From Streptomyces sp. RFCAC02 (lineage in GTDB: Bacteria; Actinomycetota; Actinomycetes; Streptomycetales; Streptomycetaceae): a DNA stretch of 64,000 bases. Each line of letters opens with the position of its first letter. Positions within the stretch are counted from its first letter, which is position 1. Location of the stretch: the NCBI RefSeq assembly GCF_004193175.1, contig NZ_SAUH01000001.1:2854501-2918500 (forward strand), given 5' to 3'. Positions 16,786 through 25,507 of this stretch are shown piece after piece. The position numbers and the translations under genes were made by a program. The notes under the pieces were generated by a model, which was not told where the DNA came from, made no database searches, and saw only the letters and a program-made list of their open reading frames with translations.

Positions 16786-18546
16786 ATGACCCGTTTCGGC
16801 AGAACGTCGAAGGTCCTCGTGGCCGCGCTCGGAGGGGCCCTCGTCCTCTCCGCGTGCGGCGGCGGCGACGACGACAACGGCGATGACGAGAACAGCAACG
16901 CGGGTGGTGGTCCCTCCGGCACCGTCACCTACGCCATGGCCCAGCCGTTCCAGAGCTGGAACAACGCCACGGCCGGCGCCAACAGCGTCGCCAACGGCCA
17001 GGTCATGGAGCAGGTGATCTCCGGCTTCTGGACCTACGGCAACGAGGACGGCCAGCCCGTCCGCAACGAGGACTTCGGCACCTTCGAGAAGACCTCGGAC
17101 GACCCGCTGACCGTCGAGTACACGATCAACGACGCCGCCGTCTGGTCGGACGGCACCTCGATCGACTGCGACGACGTCCTCCTGTGGTGGACCGTCCAGA
17201 GCGGCGCCTTCGACGGCCTCTTCTCCGCCGTCGGCACCCAGGGCATCGAGGACACCGCGATGCCCGAGTGCGCTCCGGGCGACAAGTCCTTCACCCTCGT
17301 CTACGACGAGCCCTTCGCCGACTGGGTCACCGCGAGCCCCGGCCACGGCAACAACGCCATCATGCCCGCGCACGTCGTCTGGGAGCAGGGCGGCTTCTCG
17401 TCCGAGGAGGACTTCATCGCCGCCCTCCAGGGCGACGACGCCTCCGCGCTCCAGGCCGCGGCCGACTTCTACAACGAGGGCTGGCTCGTCTCCGGCGCCC
17501 TGCCCGACGCGTCGCTGATCCCGTCGTCCGGCCCGTACAAGGTCACGGACTACGTCGCCGACCAGTCCGTCACGCTCACCTACAACGACAAGTGGTGGGG
17601 TGAGCCGCCGGCCGCCGAGAGCATCGTCTTCCGCACCATCGCGGACGAGGAGCAGGTCCAGGCGCTGCAGAACGGCGAGGTCGACATCATCGAGCCGCAG
17701 CCGACGGTCGACATCGCGCAGCAGATCCAGTCGGCCTCCGGCGTGGAGAGCCAGGTCGAGGACGAGTACACCTACGAGCACCTCGACTTCAACTTCAACG
17801 ACGGCCCCTTCGCCGACAGCCTCGCCCTGCGCCAGGCGTTCGCCCTGTGCGTGCCGCGCGAGCAGCTCGTGGACAACCTGATCCGCCCGGTCGTGCCGGA
17901 CTCCGTGGTCAAGGACGTCCGCAACGTCGCGCCCTGGGACCCGGGCTACGAGGAGGCCATCGCCGCCTCCCAGGAGTACATCGACGAGTTCGGCACCACG
18001 GACGTGGAGCGTGCCCGCGAGATCCTGGAGGAGGAGGACGCGGTCGGCACGACCGTGCGCCTCGGCACGCTGGAGAACCAGCGCCGCGTCGACGCCGGCA
18101 CGATGATCAAGGCGTCCTGTGACGAGGCCGGCTTCAACGTCGAGTTCGAGGCCGCCGCCGACTTCTTCGACACCGACGGCGCCCTGGCGCAGAACCGCTT
18201 CGACGTGGCCATGTTCGCGTGGGCCGGCTCCTCCGAGCGCTCCGGCTGGAACTCGACCTACCGCACCGTGTCCGAGTGCTCCCCCGTGGGCAAGGGCAAC
18301 AACAACGGCTGCTACTCCTCCCCGGAGATGGACGACCTGCTCGACCAGCTCATGCGCACCTCGGACCAGACGGAGGCCATCGAGCTGACCGCCCAGGTCG
18401 AGGCGCTCGCCTGGGAGGACATGGTCACGATCCCGCTGTACCAGCACCCCGGCATCTCCGCCTGGGGCAGCCAGGTCCAGAACGTGATCCCGAACCCGGC
18501 GCAGAACGGCATCACCTGGAACGCCGACCAGTGGAGCAAGTCCTGA
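16786..18546 (+). CDS. Oligopeptide/dipeptide ABC transporter substrate-binding lipoprotein
   Basis: A 586-residue family 5 extracellular binding protein. A lipoprotein signal ends in LVLSACGG, with Cys near 24 as the lipidation site, followed by a Gly/Asp/Asn-rich linker and the large two-lobe binding domain. It is the first gene of a five-gene uptake operon. Two hairpins between it and the permease genes (18563-18604 and 18668-18695) would let much of the transcription stop here, giving excess binding protein. Peptide is the expected ligand by family, but such proteins also bind sugars and nickel chelates, so the substrate is not certain. Confidence 0.92.
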   Translation: MTRFGRTSKVLVAALGGALVLSACGGGDDDNGDDENSNAGGGPSGTVTYAMAQPFQSWNNATAGANSVANGQVMEQVISGFWTYGNEDGQPVRNEDFGTFEKTSDDPLTVEYTINDAAVWSDGTSIDCDDVLLWWTVQSGAFDGLFSAVGTQGIEDTAMPECAPGDKSFTLVYDEPFADWVTASPGHGNNAIMPAHVVWEQGGFSSEEDFIAALQGDDASALQAAADFYNEGWLVSGALPDASLIPSSGPYKVTDYVADQSVTLTYNDKWWGEPPAAESIVFRTIADEEQVQALQNGEVDIIEPQPTVDIAQQIQSASGVESQVEDEYTYEHLDFNFNDGPFADSLALRQAFALCVPREQLVDNLIRPVVPDSVVKDVRNVAPWDPGYEEAIAASQEYIDEFGTTDVERAREILEEEDAVGTTVRLGTLENQRRVDAGTMIKASCDEAGFNVEFEAAADFFDTDGALAQNRFDVAMFAWAGSSERSGWNSTYRTVSECSPVGKGNNNGCYSSPEMDDLLDQLMRTSDQTEAIELTAQVEALAWEDMVTIPLYQHPGISAWGSQVQNVIPNPAQNGITWNADQWSKS

Positions 18547-18562
18547 CGGACGGCGGGTGACA

Positions 18563-18604
18563 GCGGTCCGGTGGGGTAGGCGGACGCCCACCGCACCGGA
18601 CCGC
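18563..18604 (+). terminator. Partial terminator within the peptide-uptake operon
   Basis: Inverted repeat with perfect 11-bp arms plus extra pairing, directly after the binding-protein stop and upstream of the permease genes. Confidence 0.72.
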
Positions 18605-18667
18605 ACCCCGTCGCACACCGTCACCACACACCTGGCAGGTGTCGGCGGTCATCCGCACACGCCGGGC

Positions 18668-18695
18668 GGGGCCGGGGGACATGTCCTCCGGCCCC
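18668..18695 (+). terminator. Second hairpin within the operon
   Basis: Eleven-bp G/C arms with one G-T pair around the loop ACATGT. It lies 106 bases before the permease start. Confidence 0.5.
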
Positions 18696-18800
18696 GTCCC
18701 GCGTCGGCGGCCGACCCCAACTCCCCCACTCCCCCCACGTCACCGGTCCGCCCCCGGTGAACCCGCCAACCGCCCCCGAAACACCTTGGAGTCAGCGCAC

Positions 18801-20312
18801 ATGCTCGTCTTCATCGCGCGGCGGCTCTTCGTCTCGATCTGGGTCTTCTTCGCCGCCTCGGTGGTGGTGTTCTTCCTCTCGACGAACGTCAGGGACCCTC
18901 TCGCCGAGGCGCGGCAGCTACCCGACAACGCGCGGGAGAGCGCCATCGCCGAGATCACCGAACGGATGCATCTCGACGATCCCACCGCTCTCCGCTACGT
19001 CCGCTGGCTCGGCGACGCCCTCACCGGTGACCTCGGCGTCAACCGGCAGGGCCAGAGTGTCAACGACCTGCTGGAGACCGCGTTCTCCGCGACCCTCCAG
19101 CTGATCACCGGGGCGACCGTCCTCGCGATCGTCATCGGCATCTCCATCGGTGTCATCTCGGCCCTGCGCCAGTACTCGGCGCTCGACCAGGTGGTCACCT
19201 TCGTGGCGTTCGTCTGCTTCTCGCTCCCGCTGTTCTGGGTCGGCACGCTGCTCAAGCAGTTCCTCGCGCTCGACTTCAACGACTGGCTGGCCGACCCCGA
19301 GATATCGCCGATGTTCATCGGGGGCATCGCGCTGATCACGGGCCTGTTCTGCGGCGGCATCATCGTCGGGGACCGCAGGTCGCGGATCACGGCGTTCGTG
19401 AGCGCCACGGCCGCGATGGCCGTGCTGCTGTACGTCCTGTCCGTCACCGAGTGGTTCGCCGACCCGGGGCTCGGCCCGGTCGTCGTCGCGCTGACCGCCA
19501 TCGCGGGCGCCATCGGCTTCACGACCCTGGTGAGCGGCCTCGAATGGAAGCCGCCGCTGCAGGCGTCGCTGATCGCCGCCGCGCTCGGCATCGTCGCGTA
19601 CTTCGCGCTCGACCCGGTCCTGGACGACCCGCAGATCCTCACGCTGCTCGGCCTGGCCGTGGTGGCGATCGTCGTCTCCGGGGCGATCGGCTGGTTCCTC
19701 GGCGGCGACCTGTACCGCCGCAGCGCCGTCCCGGCCGCCGCGCTCACCGGCCTGTTCGCCGGCGCGGTGATCTTCGTCGACCGGATGCTGCAGTCGTTCG
19801 CCGACTACAGCGACTCGGTGGGCAACCGGCCGATCTCCACGGTGGGCGCCGAGACCCCGAACTACGAGGGCACGTTCTGGGAGAGCGGCCTCGACTCGTT
19901 CGGCCACCTCGCGCTGCCCACCCTCGCGCTCGTCCTGATCTCCCTCGCGACCTACACGCGGTACACCCGCGCCAGCATGCTGGAGGTCATGAACCAGGAC
20001 TTCGTCCGCACCGCCCGGGCCAAGGGCCTGAGCGAGCGGGCCGTCATCACGCGGCACGTCCTGCGCAACGGCCTGATCCCGATCACGACGCTCGTCGCGT
20101 ACGACATCGGCACGATCGTCGGTGGCGCCGTGGTCACGGAACGGGTCTTCGGCTGGTCCGCGATGGGCAACCTGCTGACCGTCGGCATCACCCAGGGCGA
20201 CCCGATGCCGATCATGGCGTTCTTCGTCGTCAGCGGCGGCGCGATCGTCGTGTTCAACATGATCGCGGACATGGCCTACGCCGTCCTCGACCCCCGCATC
20301 CGGCTGTCGTAA
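18801..20312 (+). CDS. DppB/OppB-type permease with inserted membrane block
   Basis: A 503-residue permease from the ATG at 18801. The N-terminal part (helix 1, LADLGVNRQ-like periplasmic loop, then LQLITGATVLAIVIG) and the C-terminal part (LALPTLALVLISLATYTRYT, EAA loop with RTARAKGLSERAV, and the final helices) match DppB. Family members are about 310-340 residues. Here about 160-170 residues with six hydrophobic segments (about 171-330) are inserted between helices, followed by an outer loop to about 370. The block may be a lineage feature or an addition with its own role. It forms the channel with the DppC-like protein encoded next. Confidence 0.9.
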   Translation: MLVFIARRLFVSIWVFFAASVVVFFLSTNVRDPLAEARQLPDNARESAIAEITERMHLDDPTALRYVRWLGDALTGDLGVNRQGQSVNDLLETAFSATLQLITGATVLAIVIGISIGVISALRQYSALDQVVTFVAFVCFSLPLFWVGTLLKQFLALDFNDWLADPEISPMFIGGIALITGLFCGGIIVGDRRSRITAFVSATAAMAVLLYVLSVTEWFADPGLGPVVVALTAIAGAIGFTTLVSGLEWKPPLQASLIAAALGIVAYFALDPVLDDPQILTLLGLAVVAIVVSGAIGWFLGGDLYRRSAVPAAALTGLFAGAVIFVDRMLQSFADYSDSVGNRPISTVGAETPNYEGTFWESGLDSFGHLALPTLALVLISLATYTRYTRASMLEVMNQDFVRTARAKGLSERAVITRHVLRNGLIPITTLVAYDIGTIVGGAVVTERVFGWSAMGNLLTVGITQGDPMPIMAFFVVSGGAIVVFNMIADMAYAVLDPRIRLS

Positions 20313-20324
20313 AGGAGACTGGCC

Positions 20325-21326
20325 ATGACGCAGAACGCGCAGCCGGCCGGGGCGGAAGCGGCCCCGGCGGCCCCGGGCGATGCCCAAGCCCATGGACTCA
20401 CCGTCGTCGCACGCTCGCAGGGGCAGCTCATCCGGCGCCGGTTCTTCCGGCACCGGGGCGCCCTGGTGGGCATGTTCCTCTTCCTCCTGGTCGTCCTGCT
20501 GGCGGTCACCTCGATCGGCGCGGGCCCCATCCCCGGCTGGTGGGACAAGTCGCCGACGGCGACCGGCTCCATCTCCGGCGACGCCAAGCCGACCCTGTCG
20601 GTGATCCCCGGCTTCCTCGGCGGCGGCGGCGTGCACCTCGGCGAGCACCCGTTCGGCCAGGACAACGTGGGCCGCGACTACTTCGCGCTCACGATGCGCG
20701 GCACGCAGGTGTCGCTCATGATCGCCGTGATCGTCGGCCTCGTCTCGACGATCGTCGGCACCATCATCGGCGCGGCCGCCGGCTACTTCCGCGGCTGGGT
20801 CGAGGCGGTCCTGATGCGGATCACGGACGTCGTGATCGCCGTCCCGACGCTGCTGATCGCCGGCCTCATCGGCGCGATCGTGGCCGGCAAGGGCGTGGTG
20901 CTGTTCGCCCTGTTCCTCGGCCTGTGCCTGTGGACGCAGATCGCCCGCCTGGTGCGCGGCGAGGTCCTGGCGCTGCGCGAGAAGGAGTACGTGGAGGCCG
21001 CGCGCTCGGTCGGCACGCGCGCCCGGCGGATCATCTTCAAGCACATCCTGCCGAACACGATGGGCATCATCATCGTGTCGGCGACCCTGGCGATCGCCAG
21101 CGCGGTGCTGACCGAGTCCGCGCTGTCGTTCCTCGACCTCGGCGTGCAGCCGCCGGACACCTCGCTCGGCCGCCTGATCAACGACTACCGCACGGCCCTG
21201 ACGGTGCGCCCCTGGCTCTTCTACTGGCCGGGCGTGTTCATCATCGCCATCGCCCTGTCGGTCAACTTCATCGGCGACGGCCTGCGCGACGCCTTCGACC
21301 CCCGACAGACCCGGGTGCGTGACTGA
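20325..21326 (+). CDS. DppC/OppC-type peptide transporter permease
   Basis: A 333-residue permease. The N-terminal cytosolic stretch of about 45 residues includes GQLIRRRFFRHRGALVGM, the usual OppC_N signature, before helix 1. An outer loop (GPIPGWWD to GQDNVGRDYF) precedes five more helices. The EAA coupling loop is EYVEAARSVGTRARRIIFKHILPN near 225-248. ATG start at 20325 follows AAAGGAG. Its stop overlaps the next gene as TGATG. It dimerises with the preceding permease. Confidence 0.95.
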   Translation: MTQNAQPAGAEAAPAAPGDAQAHGLTVVARSQGQLIRRRFFRHRGALVGMFLFLLVVLLAVTSIGAGPIPGWWDKSPTATGSISGDAKPTLSVIPGFLGGGGVHLGEHPFGQDNVGRDYFALTMRGTQVSLMIAVIVGLVSTIVGTIIGAAAGYFRGWVEAVLMRITDVVIAVPTLLIAGLIGAIVAGKGVVLFALFLGLCLWTQIARLVRGEVLALREKEYVEAARSVGTRARRIIFKHILPNTMGIIIVSATLAIASAVLTESALSFLDLGVQPPDTSLGRLINDYRTALTVRPWLFYWPGVFIIAIALSVNFIGDGLRDAFDPRQTRVRD

Positions 21327-22477
21327 TGTCTTCCCTGACTCCCCCTGTGAACAACCCGACCGCGCCCGACCCCGGCGTCGAGGCGTCCGTGACGGACGCC
21401 GCCGAGGACGTCCACGACGCGCGGTCCCTGGCCGACACCCGGCCGCCGTCCGACGAAGCGATCCTGGAGGTCAAGGACCTCACCGTCGAGTTCCCCACCG
21501 ACGACGGCGTCGTGAAGGCGGTGCGCGGCGTCGACTACACGCTGCACGCCCGTGAGGTCCTCGGCATCGTCGGCGAGTCGGGCTCCGGCAAGTCGGTGTC
21601 GTCGATGGCCGTCATGGGTCTGCTGCCGAAGAACGCCCGGGTGCGCGGCAGCATCCGCTACCGCGGCCAGGACCTGCTGGCGCTGCGGCCCAAGGAGCAG
21701 CGGTCGCTGCGCGGCCGGAAGATCGCGATGATCTTCCAGGACCCGATGACCTCGCTGAACCCGGTCCGCTCGGTCGGCGACCAGCTCGCCGAGGCCGTGC
21801 TCGCGCACCACCTCGTGCCGTACAAGAAGGCGCTGGCGCGGGCGAAGGAGATGCTCGACCTCGTCGGCATCCCGCAGGCGGACCGGCGGCTGAAGTCGTA
21901 CCCGCACGAGTTCTCCGGCGGCATGCGGCAGCGCGTGATGATCGCCATGGCGATCATCAACGACCCGGACGTGATCATCGCGGACGAGCCGACCACCGCG
22001 CTCGACGTGACGGTCCAGGCGCAGATCCTGGAGAAGCTCCTGGAGGTCAAGGACGAGGTCAACGCCGCGATCCTGATGATCACGCACGACCTGGGCGTGA
22101 TCGCGGGCATGGCGCACCGTACGCTCGTGATGTACGCGGGCAAACCGGTGGAGATCGGTTCGACCGACGAGGTGTTCTACGAGCCGCGCATGCCGTACAC
22201 GGCGGGGCTGCTCGGGTCCATCCCATCCCTGGAGGGCGAGCGGGACGAGCGGCTGCGGCCGATCAAGGGCACTCCGCCGTCGCTGATCAGCCTGCCGCCG
22301 GGCTGCCCGTTCTCGCCGCGCTGCCCGCTGGCCACCGACGTGTGCCGCGAGCGGGAGCCCGAGCTCGCGCCGAAGGACACGGGGCACCTCGCGGCGTGCC
22401 ACCACAGCGACCGACTGGCCGAGGCGGACGACCCGACGGCGTTCTTCCGCAGCTCCGCATCCGAGGAGGTCCGATGA
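21326..22477 (+). CDS. DppD/OppD-type ATPase
   Basis: A 383-residue ABC ATPase. An N-terminal extension (about 45 residues) precedes the domain. Walker A is [10 protein letters not shown] near 83, the Q-loop [12 protein letters not shown], the signature [14 protein letters not shown], Walker [13 protein letters not shown], and the switch His lies in [11 protein letters not shown]. The C-terminal oligopeptide domain with [14 protein letters not shown] carries the expected cysteine cluster that binds an iron-sulfur cluster in related proteins. Start overlaps the permease stop (TGATG) and its stop overlaps the next start by 4 bases. Confidence 0.95.
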   Translation: MSSLTPPVNNPTAPDPGVEASVTDAAEDVHDARSLADTRPPSDEAILEVKDLTVEFPTDDGVVKAVRGVDYTLHAREVLGIVGESGSGKSVSSMAVMGLLPKNARVRGSIRYRGQDLLALRPKEQRSLRGRKIAMIFQDPMTSLNPVRSVGDQLAEAVLAHHLVPYKKALARAKEMLDLVGIPQADRRLKSYPHEFSGGMRQRVMIAMAIINDPDVIIADEPTTALDVTVQAQILEKLLEVKDEVNAAILMITHDLGVIAGMAHRTLVMYAGKPVEIGSTDEVFYEPRMPYTAGLLGSIPSLEGERDERLRPIKGTPPSLISLPPGCPFSPRCPLATDVCREREPELAPKDTGHLAACHHSDRLAEADDPTAFFRSSASEEVR

Positions 22478-23523
22478 CCACCACTCCGCTCCCCCTGACG
22501 AAGGACGAGGCCGCGACCGGCACCGAACTGCTGAAGGTCACCGACCTGGTGGTGAACTTCCCCGTCCGCGGCGGCGGCCTGGTCCGCCGCACGGTCGGTC
22601 AGGTGCAGGCCGTCAGCGGCGTGTCGTTCTCGGTGGACAAGGGCGAGACGCTGGGCGTCGTCGGCGAGTCCGGCTGCGGCAAGTCCACGACGGGGCGGGC
22701 CGTGCTCCAGCTCATCAGGCCGACGTCCGGGTCGGTCCGGTTCGACGACCAGGAGATCACCGGCCTGTCGGCGACGCAGCTGCGGCCGGTGCAGCGCAAG
22801 GCGGGCATGGTCTTCCAGGACCCTTACGCCTCGCTGAACCCGCGCCTGCCGGTGAACGACATCATCGCCGAGCCGCTCAAGGTGCAGGGCCAGTGGCGCG
22901 ACGGCGGGCGCGCCCGCGTCGCCGAGCTGCTTGAGCTGGTCGGCCTGAGCCCGGAGCACGGCAACCGCTACCCGCACGAGTTCTCCGGCGGCCAGCGCCA
23001 GCGCATCGGCATCGCCCGCGCGCTCGCGCTCGACCCGAAGCTGCTCGTGCTGGACGAGCCGGTGTCCGCGCTCGACGTGTCGGTGCAGGCGGGCGTCGTG
23101 AACCTGCTGGAGGACATCCAGGAGCGCCTCGGCGTGGCCTATGTCTTCATCGCGCACGACCTGTCGGTGGTGCGGCACATCTCGGACCGCGTGGCCGTGA
23201 TGTACCTCGGGAAGATCGTCGAGACGGGCACGCGGGAGGACGTGTACGAGCGGTCCGCGCACCCGTACACGCGGGCGCTGCTGTCGGCGGCGCCGCTGGC
23301 GGACCCGCGCAAGGAGCGCGAGCGCCGCCGCACGGTCCTCACCGGCGACGTGCCGAGCCCGCTCGACCCGCCGAGCGGCTGCCGGTTCCGCACCCGCTGC
23401 TGGAAGGCGCAGGACATCTGCGCCACGCAGGAGCCGGAGCTGAAGGACCGCGGGCAGGGCCACCCGGTGGCGTGCCACTTCGCGGAGGAGGTCGCGGCCG
23501 AGGCGGCCGGTACGGCAGCCTGA
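22474..23523 (+). CDS. DppF/OppF-type ATPase
   Basis: A 349-residue ABC ATPase, partner of the previous one. The start is the ATG at 22474 after GAGGAGG. Walker A is [11 protein letters not shown], the signature [14 protein letters not shown], Walker [13 protein letters not shown], and the switch region [12 protein letters not shown]. The C-terminal extension has [15 protein letters not shown], the second cysteine cluster. It is the last gene of the operon; a strong terminator follows 19 bases later. Confidence 0.95.
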   Translation: MTTTPLPLTKDEAATGTELLKVTDLVVNFPVRGGGLVRRTVGQVQAVSGVSFSVDKGETLGVVGESGCGKSTTGRAVLQLIRPTSGSVRFDDQEITGLSATQLRPVQRKAGMVFQDPYASLNPRLPVNDIIAEPLKVQGQWRDGGRARVAELLELVGLSPEHGNRYPHEFSGGQRQRIGIARALALDPKLLVLDEPVSALDVSVQAGVVNLLEDIQERLGVAYVFIAHDLSVVRHISDRVAVMYLGKIVETGTREDVYERSAHPYTRALLSAAPLADPRKERERRRTVLTGDVPSPLDPPSGCRFRTRCWKAQDICATQEPELKDRGQGHPVACHFAEEVAAEAAGTAA

Positions 23524-23542
23524 GCGGCGCCGGACGCAGCGC

Positions 23543-23584
23543 GACGGAGGCCCGCATCCCGGGGACGGGGTGCGGGCCTCCGTC
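23543..23584 (+). terminator. Terminator of the peptide-uptake operon
   Basis: Perfect 14-bp arms (GACGGAGGCCCGCA at 23543-23556 and its complement at 23571-23584), 14-nt loop. Confidence 0.9.
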
Positions 23585-23712
23585 GTTCCGGCGCGGGGCC
23601 GGCCGGGCGCTCCCGAAGCGGTGATCTCTACCCCGCACACATTCGAGCAAACGTTCGCATTCTTCCCCTATGCTGTGCCCGCACTGCCCAACTCGGCACG
23701 AGGAGAGGCACG

Positions 23713-24528
23713 TTGATCACGAAGTCCAGGATCAGGGGAACGCTCGCCGTCGCACTGGCCGCCGGCATGCTGGCGACCTTCCAGGGAGGCGCCCACGCGG
23801 ACGACGGCGTGTCACCGCGCATCATCGGCGGTGACCCGGCCAGTCAGAACTACTCGTTCGTCACCGCCCTCAACTGGGACCAGGGCGGCAACCACCGGTT
23901 CCGCTGCGGCGGCGTCCTCATCGACCGCGAGTGGGTGCTGACCGCCGCGCACTGCGTCTTCGACCAGCAGGCCGGCGAGCCGTACGCGGCCGACCTGTTC
24001 GACATCCGGGTCGGCTCCAACGACCGCACCACCGGGGGCAGCACGGCCGACGTGGTCGAGACGTTCGTCCATCCCGACTACTGGACCACGCCGGACGACC
24101 GGGAGAGCGACGTGGCGCTGCTGCGGCTCGACCACTCCGTCCCCGTGCGCCCCATCCGCATCGCCGACGAGGAGGCCGAACCCGGTGCCGACCTCCGCGT
24201 CATCGGCTGGGGCATCACCGCCATCGGCCAGACCCAGGCCGCCGTGACCCTGAACCAGCTCGACACCGAGGTCATCGACGACGACGCGTGCGTCAAGGGC
24301 AGCATCTACGACCTCACCGAGGGCGACCTGTGCGTCGACGACACGGCGGACCCGCCCACCGGCAACTGTTCGGGTGACTCGGGCACGCCCGCCGTGTGGT
24401 GGAACGACCGCCACTGGGAGCTGGTGGCCATCGAGAGCCGCAGCGTCGACACCTGCGGCGAGGACCCCAACGTGATGCCGAGCGCCACCTACCACGAGAA
24501 CTGGATCTCGTCCGTCATGGCGGACTGA
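23713..24528 (+). CDS. Secreted trypsin-like serine protease
   Basis: A 271-residue S1 family endopeptidase made with a signal peptide (about 1-32, AHADDG) and a short propeptide. Mature enzyme begins at RIIGGDPAS near residue 36, the usual activation site. The catalytic triad is His80 (TAAHC), Asp133 (SDVALLRLD) and Ser223 (GNCSGDSGTP). The GSGD/GDSG pocket has Asp upstream of the serine region (DLCVDD), in line with trypsin-like preference, though specificity is not proved. The TTG start at 23713 follows AGGAGAGG. It is convergent with the thiamine-binding-like gene, separated by a bidirectional terminator. Confidence 0.93.
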   Translation: MITKSRIRGTLAVALAAGMLATFQGGAHADDGVSPRIIGGDPASQNYSFVTALNWDQGGNHRFRCGGVLIDREWVLTAAHCVFDQQAGEPYAADLFDIRVGSNDRTTGGSTADVVETFVHPDYWTTPDDRESDVALLRLDHSVPVRPIRIADEEAEPGADLRVIGWGITAIGQTQAAVTLNQLDTEVIDDDACVKGSIYDLTEGDLCVDDTADPPTGNCSGDSGTPAVWWNDRHWELVAIESRSVDTCGEDPNVMPSATYHENWISSVMAD

Positions 24529-24532
24529 ACGA

Positions 24533-24568
24533 CCGCGGCCCGCGCCCCGGACGGGGTGCGGGCCGCGG
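24533..24568. terminator. Bidirectional terminator
   Basis: Perfect 11-bp arms CCGCGGCCCGC / GCGGGCCGCGG between two convergent genes, loop 14 nt. Confidence 0.85.
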
Positions 24569-24584
24569 ACCGTGCGGCGCGGGC

Positions 24585-24875
24585 TCAGCCGAGGAGGTCC
24601 TCGACGCGCCGCACCTTGCTGTTCAGACCGTCCGTGACGCCCTCGCGCAGGTCGGCCTTCAGGACGAGGCTGACGCGCCCCGCGCGGGCCTGCACGGCCG
24701 CGACGGCGCGCTTCACGACGTCCATCACCTCGTCCCACTCGCCCTCGACGCTCGTGAACATGGCGTCGGTGCGGTTCGGCAGCCCCGAGGCGCGCACGAC
24801 GCGGACGGCCTCGGCGACCTCCTCGCCCACGTCCTCGCCGGCGCCGATCGGCGTGACGGAGAACGCGACGATCAC
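24585..24875 (-). CDS. MTH1187-family (thiamine-binding-like) protein
   Basis: A 96-residue protein from the GTG at 24875, whose first residues are [20 protein letters not shown]. It matches the small ferredoxin-like-fold MTH1187/YkoF family that binds thiamine-like ligands. The end [18 protein letters not shown] fits the family. Its start overlaps the stop of the upstream YbjN-like gene by 4 bases (GTGA), so the two are translationally coupled. No thiamine pathway gene is near, so the ligand is inferred from the family only. Confidence 0.82.
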   Translation of the reverse strand: MIVAFSVTPIGAGEDVGEEVAEAVRVVRASGLPNRTDAMFTSVEGEWDEVMDVVKRAVAAVQARAGRVSLVLKADLREGVTDGLNSKVRRVEDLLG

Positions 24876-25462
24876 GACGCGTCCCCCTGCTCCCCCTCGG
24901 AACCGGCCTCCGGCGCGCCGTCCTCCTCCGGGGCGTCCTTCTCCAGGCCGAGGCGCTGCACCAGCCACTTGTCGAACTCGACCGCGCCCCGGACCCAGCT
25001 GATCACACTCGCGACGAAGTGGTCGAAGCCGACGCCGGTGCCGATCAGCATCTGCACCTCACCGATGAGCCGGACGGTGCCGTCGTCATTGGTGTGCGTG
25101 TAGACCTTGGGCCACAGGGTGGTGCGGTTCCACTCGTCGATGCTCTCCAGCAGCATCGGCTTGTCGTCGATGCCGTGCGGACGGTCGTAGAACGTCCGCA
25201 CGGACATCAGGCGCTGCGCCTTCTCACCGCGGAAGAGGAAGTACGTGCGGAAGGACTTCCAGGGCGCGACGAGGTCGCCCTGCTTGTCCTCCGCGTACTT
25301 GAGCTTCATGCGGTCGAGGAGCTGCTTCACGAGGTCCTGGTTCGGCAGGATCGGCGCGGTGGGCCGCCGGGGCTGCCCTTCCGGCCGGCCCTGCTTGTCA
25401 CCCTCCTGCCGCTTCGGCGGCTGTCCTCCGAAGTTCGGAATCGCGGACGGATCGACGGACAC
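24872..25462 (-). CDS. YbjN-domain protein
   Basis: A 196-residue cytosolic protein. A disordered Pro/Gln/Arg-rich N-terminus is followed by a YbjN-like domain (about 50-170), beginning near [14 protein letters not shown], with [21 protein letters not shown] and the [14 protein letters not shown] segment. The end is acidic. YbjN domains occur in chaperone- or secretion-like proteins of uncertain function. Start chosen at the GTG at 25462 because GAAGGGAC lies upstream; the frame is open to 25501. It is 45 bases downstream of clpB on the same strand and may share its transcript. Confidence 0.8.
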   Translation of the reverse strand: MSVDPSAIPNFGGQPPKRQEGDKQGRPEGQPRRPTAPILPNQDLVKQLLDRMKLKYAEDKQGDLVAPWKSFRTYFLFRGEKAQRLMSVRTFYDRPHGIDDKPMLLESIDEWNRTTLWPKVYTHTNDDGTVRLIGEVQMLIGTGVGFDHFVASVISWVRGAVEFDKWLVQRLGLEKDAPEEDGAPEAGSEGEQGDAS

Positions 25463-25507
25463 GGGCTGGTCCCTTCGTACGGCGGCGGGGGCGCCCTCCA
25501 TACTCCC

